In this document: piece by piece, positions 7,219 through 13,882 of the stretch
Position numbering within the stretch: the first letter of the stretch is position 1
Layout: every line of letters begins with the position of its first letter
DNA from: Clostridia bacterium
Lineage (GTDB): Bacteria; Bacillota; Clostridia; Christensenellales; Aristaeellaceae
Assembly (NCBI GenBank): GCA_017620115.1
Contig: JAFZRB010000141.1
Location: forward strand, 1 to 17,432
Direction: 5' to 3'
DNA length: 17,432 nt
Program-made: the position numbers and the translations under genes
Notes under the pieces: model-generated
Database searches by the model: none
What the model was told of the DNA's origin: nothing
What the model saw: only the letters and a program-made list of their open reading frames with translations

Positions 7219-9050
7219 GGCGTTTCCTCCTCGCTGTTCGTCTCATAAACGGCTTCAATGCGCAGGGCCGTTCCCTCCGCGCGCAGGATCACCGCCGTGA
7301 CGTATGTATTGGCGGGACTTCCCGGCATCAGTGCGGTGTATATTCTGCCCATGCGCGTCGTTTCAGGCGGCAGGCGCAGCGTCAGCGTCTTTCCGTTCAG
7401 GGAAAACTCCGCCTCAAAGCCCTCCGCCGGATCGTATTCCATAACGTCCTTCAGGTAATCATACGACGGCTCGCCGCCTTTCAGCGCCGAAGGCCTGCCG
7501 CCGTCCGGCAGCCGGGCCGCGCCTGCGCTGTGAAAGATCCAGTCAAACTGATGGGCGTCTTCCGATGAGATCTCCATCACGTCCCGCAGCGCGCCTCCGT
7601 CGTCCGTCAGCGTGCGCGCGCCTCCAACCCCGTCAAAGAGGTCTTTGACGCGGCCCGAAACGCCGCCGTGTACGGCTGTCAGCGCGGCATTCTGCGGCCT
7701 GAACGGCTGCGAACGGCCGTCCATCAGAATGGTATTATGGCACAGGCTGGTGCGATAATACGCGCCATACATGGGATGACCGTATCCCGGCGTGCCCAGA
7801 TCCACGGAAAACGGCGCGATGCTCACGCTCAGGGCGTCCGCGTGCATGTGGCTCTTTGTCAGCGATCCGGTTTTTAAAAGCGCGTACATGGGTTTATTCA
7901 TAACCGCCAGGCAGGTGGCCGGGAACAGGCACACATCCGGCGGATTATACGCCGCCGCCTCTTCCTCCGCTGCCGACGCATACAAAAGCGTTTCCGCGCT
8001 GATAAATCGCTCCGGTTCGCGTTCCATGATCCGTCTCAGCTGATATGACAGCTCTGCGGAAGGGGCGACGCGGCAGGCCCTCGTGCCGGCCCTGGCCCGC
8101 CCGGCGATGGTCGTGGGACATCCCATATCATTGATGCTCGGCAGGATCCAGCCGTCCGGAGACAGCTTCATCGGCGCCTGATACGCCCGCCTGAGCAGCC
8201 CGACCAATTCGTCCTGCGGGCGCACACAGGCGTAGGCCGCGACGAATTCGCCCAGCGCCTCGGTGGCGTAATAGTGGTATCCGAGCGACAGCTCATACCA
8301 CAGCCCGTCCGCCGTGTACCCTTGCCTCGCCTGATTGCGGATGCCGAACTCGCTCTCCAGAGCGTCGTCGAGCAGCGCTTCGTCTTCATAAAACAGGGCG
8401 ATCAGGCCGCGCGCGGCCTGCAGCCACAGGGGGATATTGTGAATCATGTTCGCCTGCCGGCCCACCAGCTCCGCCAGCGGTATAAACAGCTTATCCCGCC
8501 AGGCGGCCAGCTTCTCGGCGGGAATGTTCTCCCTGCCGCACACGCTCAATGCCCGCATCACGGCCGCCGCCCAGACCGCCTCGTCCAGGCTCTGCCCCAT
8601 GATCTTGCCTTTGCCGGCGTGAGCGCCGTGGACAGGGAATGAATCGTACGCGTCCGCGTAAAAATCCAGGAAGCGGATGATGTAGTCCAGCGCTCCCCTG
8701 TCCCCGTAAACGCGGTATACCAGCGCCGAACTGGTCAGCGCCAGCACGGCTTCATAGCGATAGCCGTACACCCACGCCTCGTCCAGGTCTTGTCCGGACG
8801 CCTCCGCGCCGCAGTTCGGGCAGACAAATGTCCGGCCAGGCCGCCAGGCATAATCCTGCTGAAACGTCATGGCGCAATTCGGACAGACAAAATTATGAAA
8901 CCATCCGCTCAATCGCCCCGCGTCATCCTGAAACGACGCCCGCCAGAAGGCGTCCGTCTCCTTCGCCTTTTGAAGCGCCTGCGCGTACACCTCGTTCGAC
9001 GCCGCCAAATGAAGAATCTCTTCCGCGCTGTTGCAATATGTTTGCTTCAT
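7206..9050 (-). CDS. Heparinase II/III-like polysaccharide lyase with N-terminal zinc ribbon
   Basis: This 614-residue protein matches the heparinase II/III-like fold: an (alpha/alpha) toroid followed by an antiparallel beta-sandwich, as in PL12, PL15, PL17 and PL21, which cleave uronate-containing polysaccharides by beta-elimination. Likely active-site elements are MIHNIPLW (His204-Asn205), the tyrosine-rich ELSLGYHYYATEALGEF (around Tyr258-Tyr261), the HMHADALSV motif (His403) opening the beta domain, and TSLCHNTI (His438). Residues 56-80 hold two CPNC motifs, CPNC-x17-CPNC, which looks like a zinc ribbon set before the catalytic domain. There is no signal peptide, suggesting an intracellular oligosaccharide lyase. 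The start is supported by GGAG six to nine bases upstream. It lies directly upstream of GH130. The exact PL family and substrate are not determinable here. Confidence 0.88.
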   Translation of the reverse strand: MKQTYCNSAEEILHLAASNEVYAQALQKAKETDAFWRASFQDDAGRLSGWFHNFVCPNCAMTFQQDYAWRPGRTFVCPNCGAEASGQDLDEAWVYGYRYEAVLALTSSALVYRVYGDRGALDYIIRFLDFYADAYDSFPVHGAHAGKGKIMGQSLDEAVWAAAVMRALSVCGRENIPAEKLAAWRDKLFIPLAELVGRQANMIHNIPLWLQAARGLIALFYEDEALLDDALESEFGIRNQARQGYTADGLWYELSLGYHYYATEALGEFVAAYACVRPQDELVGLLRRAYQAPMKLSPDGWILPSINDMGCPTTIAGRARAGTRACRVAPSAELSYQLRRIMEREPERFISAETLLYASAAEEEAAAYNPPDVCLFPATCLAVMNKPMYALLKTGSLTKSHMHADALSVSIAPFSVDLGTPGYGHPMYGAYYRTSLCHNTILMDGRSQPFRPQNAALTAVHGGVSGRVKDLFDGVGGARTLTDDGGALRDVMEISSEDAHQFDWIFHSAGAARLPDGGRPSALKGGEPSYDYLKDVMEYDPAEGFEAEFSLNGKTLTLRLPPETTRMGRIYTALMPGSPANTYVTAVILRAEGTALRIEAVYETNSEEETPCPR

Positions 9051-9073
9051 CGTCTCTCCAGCTCCCTCTGATT

Positions 9074-9107
9074 ATGCCCCTGCCAGAATAGCATCCGGCA
9101 GGGGCAT
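9074..9107 (-). promoter_or_regulatory. Strong intercistronic hairpin after the solute-binding protein gene
   Basis: ATGCCCCTGCC (9074-9084) and GGCAGGGGCAT (9097-9107) form a perfect eleven-base-pair stem with a 12-base loop, 24 bases after the solute-binding protein stop. No T-run follows on either strand, so it looks more like an mRNA 3'-end stabiliser or attenuating structure than a full terminator. It would allow higher levels of the solute-binding protein mRNA than of the downstream lyase and phosphorylase mRNA. Confidence 0.7.
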
Positions 9108-9131
9108 GAAGTCAACCTGGAATTGGAATGA

Positions 9132-10652
9132 TTACTTGTTCAGGTTGTTGGCGGCGTAGATGTCCAGGATCGGCTGGTAAGCCGGCGCCATGGTATTCTG
9201 GATGAAGTCGACGAGCTCTTCCTTCTCGATCTGGCCGCAGATGTACTTGGTGCGCAGCTCGCCAAAGGTATCGCCGATGCCCTCGTCGCTGATCTGCACG
9301 TTGATCTCGTTGACGCCGGCCAGATGGCCGCCCGCCAGATAGGATATGCGGTTGGTCTGGGCGCCGATGCGGACATAAGCCTCGTTGAACATGGCCACTT
9401 CCTCGTCGGTATTGCCGTTGGCAACCAGCAGGCCCTTGTCGTGGGTCTGATAGTTCATGGTGGCGTAAGACGCGAGGTACTTGTCGGCGTTCTCAGCCTG
9501 CTCGGGCGTCTTGGCGGCGTAGCGGGTCTCGGGATCGAAGGTCTCGTAGGTGATGCCCTGAATGCCGATCATCAGCAGCTCGTTGACCTCGTCGGTGTAG
9601 CCGGCGTCCAGGAACTTGACGCAGATGTCCACATGCTCGGTGTCGGCGTTGATGGCGTAGTTGCCCCAGATCTGGGGATTGTAGTACACGTCCGCCACGG
9701 TCTGGCCTTCCTGCATCAGCGGCGGGCCCATGACGACATAGCCGTCCGGATTGGCGGCCTTGAAGGCTTCCTTGGCGTTCTGCACCGGCAGGTGCTCCAC
9801 GACAGTGTTGTTGTAGCGGATGCCCATGCGGCCGGCGTCGAAGATGTCGTCGTCCTCATACATGGTGGTCAGGTAGAACTCAGGATCCATGGAGCCGTTG
9901 GCGTACATGTCGCGCATCCAGTCCAGATAATCCATGTAGGCGTCCTGCGCCTCCTGGATGACGTAATTGCCGTCCGCGTCCGGGACGCTGGAGGGGCGCA
10001 CGCCGAAGCCGGACAGAATCGCGCGGTGAGCCGGACCCATGACGGTGTTCAGCGACCAGCCGAAGGTGTCGTCGATGCCGTTGCCGTCGGGATCCTGGGT
10101 GGTGAAGGCCAGGGCCACTTCCGCGAACTCAGCGGGTGTGGTAGGGATTTCAAGGCCCAGCTTCTCCAGCCAGTCGCCGCGATAGAGAATGCCGTCCCAG
10201 GGCTTGGTCTGCACGCGGGGCATGGAGTAAATGTCGTTGTCCAGCGAGGCGATGCGCACCACGGCCAGCTCGTCGTCGGTGAGGCAGGTCCAGGCGTTGG
10301 GCATGGTTTCCTCGTTGAAGTAAGGAGTCAGGTTCAGCAGCAGGCCGTCCGTGGCCCACTTCACATAGTTGGTGCCGGTGTCGCCCACATAGATGATGTC
10401 GGGCAGATCGCCGGAGGCCATGATGATGTTGCGGCGGTCGCTGTAGCTGGAAATCGGAGGCGCTTCGATCTCGATGTTGACGCCCAGCAGGTCGCCCCAC
10501 GCCTTGATGATGGGGTTGTCCTCCACGACGTAGGCCGCGTTGAGGCGCTGCAGCATCGTGAGGGTCACGCGATCCCCTTCAGCCGCAGCCGGGAAAACGG
10601 CCAGCGTCAGGAGAATCGCACAGGTCAGAACGATGGATAATGCCTTCTTCAT
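9132..10652 (-). CDS. Extracellular solute-binding protein of a carbohydrate ABC importer (LplA/YtcQ-like)
   Basis: This 506-residue protein captures oligosaccharides outside the membrane and delivers them to the two permeases encoded just upstream. The N-terminus is a clear Sec signal: MKKALSIVL, a hydrophobic core and PAAA-EGD, with likely cleavage after Ala24. The only cysteine in it, Cys11, is preceded by Val-Leu-Thr, which does not fit a lipobox, so no lipid anchor is predicted; this is unusual for a Gram-positive importer. The mature part shows typical family 1 solute-binding features, including the DLPDIIYVGD region (82-91) and a calcium-loop-like segment D-P-D-G-N-G-I-D-D (187-195). 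The start was chosen at 10650-10652 because AAGGAGGG lies just upstream and the signal peptide begins there; an upstream in-frame extension overlaps the permease gene and is rejected. Confidence 0.92.
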   Translation of the reverse strand: MKKALSIVLTCAILLTLAVFPAAAEGDRVTLTMLQRLNAAYVVEDNPIIKAWGDLLGVNIEIEAPPISSYSDRRNIIMASGDLPDIIYVGDTGTNYVKWATDGLLLNLTPYFNEETMPNAWTCLTDDELAVVRIASLDNDIYSMPRVQTKPWDGILYRGDWLEKLGLEIPTTPAEFAEVALAFTTQDPDGNGIDDTFGWSLNTVMGPAHRAILSGFGVRPSSVPDADGNYVIQEAQDAYMDYLDWMRDMYANGSMDPEFYLTTMYEDDDIFDAGRMGIRYNNTVVEHLPVQNAKEAFKAANPDGYVVMGPPLMQEGQTVADVYYNPQIWGNYAINADTEHVDICVKFLDAGYTDEVNELLMIGIQGITYETFDPETRYAAKTPEQAENADKYLASYATMNYQTHDKGLLVANGNTDEEVAMFNEAYVRIGAQTNRISYLAGGHLAGVNEINVQISDEGIGDTFGELRTKYICGQIEKEELVDFIQNTMAPAYQPILDIYAANNLNK

Positions 10653-10676
10653 ATGGGTTCCCTCCTTCTGATATTT

Positions 10677-10702
10677 ATCATGACGGCCTTGGCCGCAATG
10701 AT
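10677..10702 (-). promoter_or_regulatory. Hairpin between permease and solute-binding protein genes
   Basis: ATCAT-GA-CGGCC (10677-10688) is almost complementary to GGCCG-CA-ATGAT (10691-10702), giving two five-base stems separated by a two-base mismatch around a very tight apex. It overlaps the stop codon region of the permease gene and precedes the ribosome-binding site of the solute-binding protein gene. It could mark a processing site or shield the 5' end of a processed mRNA. Confidence 0.5.
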
Positions 10703-11625
10703 CAATAGAGCGTGGATCCGCCCAGCTTCTTGGCGATCCTGTTGGTGGAGAAGATGAGCACCGTGCCGATGACGTTTTTGAACAGACCCACCGCGGTGGA
10801 GTAGGAATAGCGCCCGCCCACGATGCCGATCTGGTAGGTGTAGGTTTCAAACACCTCCGACACGGAGCGATTCAGATCGTTCTGGAACAGGTATATCTGC
10901 TCAAAGCCGTTATTCATCAGTCCGCCGACCGCCAGCACCAGCATGATGACGATGGTGCCGGATACGCCGGGCAGGGTTATGTGCCAGATCCGCTGCCACC
11001 GGTTGGCGCCGTCTACAGTGGCGGCTTCATAGTATTCCGGATTGATGGCCGACAGGCCCGCCAGATAGATGATTGTGCCCCAGCCCGCCTCCTTCCAGAT
11101 GTTTGTGGCGATAATCACGGTCCGGAACCATTCGCTGGAGCCGAGGAAGTTTATTTTCGTGCCGCCCAGCGAAACAATGACGTCGTTGATCAGGCCGTCC
11201 GTCATGCTCAGAAAGTTGGTGGCGATGCCGCCCAGCACGACCCACGAGATGAAATGCGGCACGTACATCAGCGTCTGCGTCACCCGTTTATACGCCTTTA
11301 AGCGAATCTCGTTGAGCAGAAGCGCCAGAATGATCGGGATCGGGAAGGAAATCACCAGCCTCGTGACGCTCAGCACCACGGAGTTGGAAAAGACCGTGTA
11401 GAATTTGCCGCTGCCGAACAGCTGCTTGAAGTTGGCGAAGTCGTTGAAGGGGCTCCCGAAAATGCCTTTCTTGAAATTGAAATCCTGAAAGGCCATCATG
11501 ACGCCGTACATGGGAATATACTTGAATATGATCAGAAACACCAGACCCGGCACGCACATCAGGTAAAGATACCGGTTTTTCCAGACATATTTGCGCCAGG
11601 TCGCGCGGGATGACGCTTTTGTCAT
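10702..11625 (-). CDS. Carbohydrate ABC importer permease, LplB/YtcP-type subunit 1
   Basis: This 307-residue integral membrane protein is the first type of permease in the LplABC/YtcQP-like class of importers. Six predicted membrane segments are seen, beginning near residues 20-38 (YLYLMCVPGLVFLIIF) and around 80-105, 118-140, 168-192, 222-240 and 280-297. The cytoplasmic EAA loop that contacts the ATPase is present as EAATVDGANRWQRIWHITLPG (200-220). The N-terminal WKNRYLYLMCVPGLVF and KYIPMYGVMMAFQDF are hallmarks of this class. Its ATG is 12 bases after the stop of the other permease; the TAGGGGGG of that stop region doubles as the ribosome-binding site, suggesting coupling. No ATPase gene is adjacent, so a shared MsmX-like ATPase is likely used. 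Confidence 0.94.
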   Translation of the reverse strand: MTKASSRATWRKYVWKNRYLYLMCVPGLVFLIIFKYIPMYGVMMAFQDFNFKKGIFGSPFNDFANFKQLFGSGKFYTVFSNSVVLSVTRLVISFPIPIILALLLNEIRLKAYKRVTQTLMYVPHFISWVVLGGIATNFLSMTDGLINDVIVSLGGTKINFLGSSEWFRTVIIATNIWKEAGWGTIIYLAGLSAINPEYYEAATVDGANRWQRIWHITLPGVSGTIVIMLVLAVGGLMNNGFEQIYLFQNDLNRSVSEVFETYTYQIGIVGGRYSYSTAVGLFKNVIGTVLIFSTNRIAKKLGGSTLY

Positions 11626-11637
11626 AATGCCGCCCCC

Positions 11638-12546
11638 CTATTCTTTCACGCCGCCGAGCACCAGGCCCGACATGAAATACTTCTGCAGGAAGGGATAAAC
11701 CAGCATGATGGGCACGGTCGCCACCACGATGGAGGACATTTTCAGAAGGAACGGCGCGGTCATGCGTTCCTCGGCCGCCATGCCCTGCTGCACCTCGGTA
11801 ACGCCCGACTCGAAAACGATTTCGCGCAGCACCAGCTGCAGCGGCCACATGGTGCGCTTGGTGGTGTAAATGATCGCGGAAAAGTAGCTGTTCCAGTAGC
11901 CCACGATCGTGAAGAGCCCCAGCGTGGCCAGTATGGGCAGGCACAGGGGAAGTACGATGCGGATCAGCACCTGGATGTCGTTGGCCCCGTCGATCAGCGC
12001 GGCTTCCTCCAGGGACGAAGGCAGGTTCTCGATATAGTTGCGCATCAGGATCAGGTTGTAACAGCCCAAAAGCCCCGGCAGGATCATGGCCCAGCGGGTA
12101 TTCAAAAGGCCCAGCGTGCGCATCAGGAAATACTCGGGAATCATGCCGCCGGAGAAGAACATCGTAAAGATCCACAGCGTGGTGATGAGTTTATACCCTT
12201 TCAGATGCTTCTTCGTCAGGGGATAAGCCGTGATCACCAGAAGCGCCATCGACAGGGCGCTGCCCACAAAGGCGATAAACAGGGTATTGCGATAGCCCGA
12301 CCAGATGTACTGATAGTTCAGCACCATTTCATACGCTTCCGTCGTCAGCCGGTCGGGGAAGAAATCGAAATGGTTCCTGAGATACAGGTCGTAAGGGGTG
12401 AAGGAATAGATGATGACCAGCAAAAAGGGCAGAAAGCAGATAACGGCGAACAGCCCCGCCACGAGATACGCGATGATGGAGACGGAATAATCGTCCAATC
12501 CCCGCCTGACTTTGCTGCGCTTTCTGCGTTTCAGTGACGCCAGCAA
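11638..12546 (-). CDS. Carbohydrate ABC importer permease, LplC/YtcP-type subunit 2 (TTG start)
   Basis: This permease is the second membrane subunit of the importer and forms a heterodimer with the LplB-type subunit. With the chosen start it has 302 residues. Membrane segments lie near 22-48, 88-110, 120-135, 152-168, 200-222 and 265-285. The EAA loop is EEAALIDGANDIQVLIRIVLP (180-200), and the C-terminus ends in KYFMSGLVLGGVKE, a usual ending of the LplC class. The start is a TTG at 12544-12546 with AGGAGG at 12555-12560 eight bases upstream. A longer reading from an ATG at 12639 would overlap the UroD-like gene by 56 bases and add unrelated residues. The gene follows the UroD-like gene by 37 bases. 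Confidence 0.92.
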   Translation of the reverse strand: MLASLKRRKRSKVRRGLDDYSVSIIAYLVAGLFAVICFLPFLLVIIYSFTPYDLYLRNHFDFFPDRLTTEAYEMVLNYQYIWSGYRNTLFIAFVGSALSMALLVITAYPLTKKHLKGYKLITTLWIFTMFFSGGMIPEYFLMRTLGLLNTRWAMILPGLLGCYNLILMRNYIENLPSSLEEAALIDGANDIQVLIRIVLPLCLPILATLGLFTIVGYWNSYFSAIIYTTKRTMWPLQLVLREIVFESGVTEVQQGMAAEERMTAPFLLKMSSIVVATVPIMLVYPFLQKYFMSGLVLGGVKE

Positions 12547-12554
12547 GACACACA

Positions 12555-12560
12555 CCTCCT
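12555..12560 (-). promoter_or_regulatory. Ribosome-binding site that fixes the TTG start of the LplC-type permease
   Basis: AGGAGG on the minus strand lies eight bases before the TTG at 12546; the only nearby alternative, a GTG, overlaps the site itself and can be excluded. Confidence 0.75.
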
Positions 12561-12583
12561 GACTCTGTCGTAAAAACGCCCGT

Positions 12584-13741
12584 CTACCGATAACGGCCGT
12601 AGGTTTTGGCCGTGTTGACCATGGCAAATATGTTTTCATCCGGCGTGTCCCGCCCCAGCTGATCGCCGGTGGACAGGATAAAACCGCCGCCGTTTCCCGC
12701 CGCGTCGATGGCGTCGCGACTGGCTTTCCCGGCCTCCTCCGCCGTCATGAACAGCATCTTTGTGGTGTTGAGGTTGCCCATCAGGCACAGTTTATCGCCA
12801 TAGAGCCTTTTGACTTCGGCGAGATCCGCGTCGCCCATGGGCGGCGCTTCCAGGGGATTGATGCAGTTCAGATCGGTTTCTTCATAGAGCATTTTGAGAA
12901 AAGCCATGCTCTTCCCGCAGCTGTGCAGCATGGAGGGTATGCCGGCCTCCCTGCACATCCTGGTCAGCTTTTTGATGGTCGGCAGCGCGTATCTGCGCAC
13001 CAGCTGGGGATTGGCCAGCGTCAGCGTGCCGGAACCGCCGAGCAGCAGCACGTCCGGCCTGTGATCGAGCATCATATCCGCCATGCGCACGCTGTCGCGG
13101 TCGATCAGCTCCGCCCATTCGTCCATGATGTCCTCATGGTCGTAGCAGGCGTAAATGGCGTCGGCCACGCCGCCGTCCATGAGGCCGCAGAAGGTTTGCA
13201 CGCCCGGGTAGCCCACTTGAAGGCAGAATATACCCCGGTCGCCGCACAGGGCGCGTTGCTCCTCGAGATACGGCGCTTTGCAGGAGACGATGTCCCCGCC
13301 GCGCAGCTTTTTATATAATGGAAAGTCGCGTTCAAGATCCTTGATCAGCTTTTCCGTGGCCGCGGGGCTGTCCGCCACGCGCAGAGCGGTTTCCTCCGAC
13401 AGCGATCCTTCGGCCATCTCATAGGTCGTCCGCACGGCGACGCGCCTGTTCTTCGGTTCGCCGACCGAGCGCGTCACGCGCGCATCCCCCTCGCGTTCGC
13501 GCTGAAACGTCATGGCGGAGCTGCTGGTGAACCAGCCGTCGATACCGAAATACTCGACCGCTTTGGCATAAGCGCGGTAGAGCGCGGTATTGCCTTCGAG
13601 ATAAATCTCCCAGAAGGGGCGGCCCGTCAGCCGACAGGGTATCATATTGGAAAAATCCGGCGTGCAGGGCACCCGGTCGGGTATGCCGCCCCGAATTGCC
13701 GTAAGCAGGCGCTCCTTAGACGTCATGTTGGAAAAGCCCAT
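12584..13741 (-). CDS. Uroporphyrinogen decarboxylase/MtaA-CmuA-like protein
   Basis: This protein of about 385 residues belongs to the UroD/MtaA/CmuA superfamily, whose members either decarboxylate uroporphyrinogen or transfer methyl groups to cobalamin or coenzyme M. Seen: N-terminal SKERLLTAIRGGIPDRVPCTPDFSN, the HSCGKS motif (His273, Cys275), NCINPLEAPPMGD (292-304) and LMGNLNTTKML, and GGGFILSTGDQLGRDTPDEN near the C-terminus. Zinc-dependent methyltransferases of the family use H-x-C plus a later Cys; at the equivalent spot near residue 360 this protein has GDQL and no Cys. A true haem-pathway role is improbable, since there are no tetrapyrrole genes nearby. It is the first gene of the sugar operon, so a demethylation or novel sugar role is possible but unproven. 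The start has GGGAGG seven bases upstream; ATG 13744 is an almost equal alternative. Confidence 0.85.
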   Translation of the reverse strand: MGFSNMTSKERLLTAIRGGIPDRVPCTPDFSNMIPCRLTGRPFWEIYLEGNTALYRAYAKAVEYFGIDGWFTSSSAMTFQREREGDARVTRSVGEPKNRRVAVRTTYEMAEGSLSEETALRVADSPAATEKLIKDLERDFPLYKKLRGGDIVSCKAPYLEEQRALCGDRGIFCLQVGYPGVQTFCGLMDGGVADAIYACYDHEDIMDEWAELIDRDSVRMADMMLDHRPDVLLLGGSGTLTLANPQLVRRYALPTIKKLTRMCREAGIPSMLHSCGKSMAFLKMLYEETDLNCINPLEAPPMGDADLAEVKRLYGDKLCLMGNLNTTKMLFMTAEEAGKASRDAIDAAGNGGGFILSTGDQLGRDTPDENIFAMVNTAKTYGRYR

Positions 13742-13805
13742 CATCGTGCCTCCCAATCCGTCATTCATTCCAGACGCCAATATGCTTTAAATAACTTTAA
13801 TTTGC

Positions 13806-13835
13806 TTGACAATCAACTGTTAGATGTATTATAAT
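13806..13835 (+). promoter_or_regulatory. Sigma-A promoter of the LacI-family regulator/GH42/GH29 arm
   Basis: TTGACA at 13806-13811, an 18-base spacer, and TATAAT at 13830-13835. Transcription would start near 13842, giving a leader of about 40 bases before the regulator ATG at 13883. The -10 overlaps that of the minus-strand promoter. Confidence 0.85.
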
Positions 13836-13856
13836 CCTTTTATACGGGTTTGTCAA
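13828..13856 (-). promoter_or_regulatory. Sigma-A promoter of the glycan import/degradation operon
   Basis: Reading the minus strand, TTGACA (complement of 13851-13856), a 17-base spacer, and TATAAT (complement of 13828-13833) are all perfect consensus. Transcription would start near 13821, about 80 bases before the UroD-like gene. It shares ATTATAAT (13828-13835) with the plus-strand promoter, so polymerase binding in the two directions is mutually exclusive. Confidence 0.88.
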
Positions 13857-13871
13857 TAGTTTGGCATGGGG

Positions 13872-13882
13872 AATGATTCATT
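13872..13882. promoter_or_regulatory. Small palindrome at the regulator start, possible operator
   Basis: AATGATTCATT is an exact 11-base palindrome directly before the regulator ATG and inside its ribosome-binding region. It could be an autoregulatory site or chance; no second copy was found. Confidence 0.25.

Noticed and set aside
9324..10640. 438-codon plus-strand open frame
   Set aside because: Antisense of the solute-binding protein gene; repetitive Val/Gly/His composition typical of a complement frame.
10653..10850. 66-residue N-terminal extension of the solute-binding protein
   Set aside because: It overlaps the permease gene and lacks a signal peptide at its start, whereas the later ATG has a strong ribosome-binding site and begins a perfect signal peptide.
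13776..13882. Search for a CpG-centred LacI-type operator around the promoters
   Set aside because: No convincing palindrome with a central CG was found; only the short AATGATTCATT palindrome remains, reported with low confidence.
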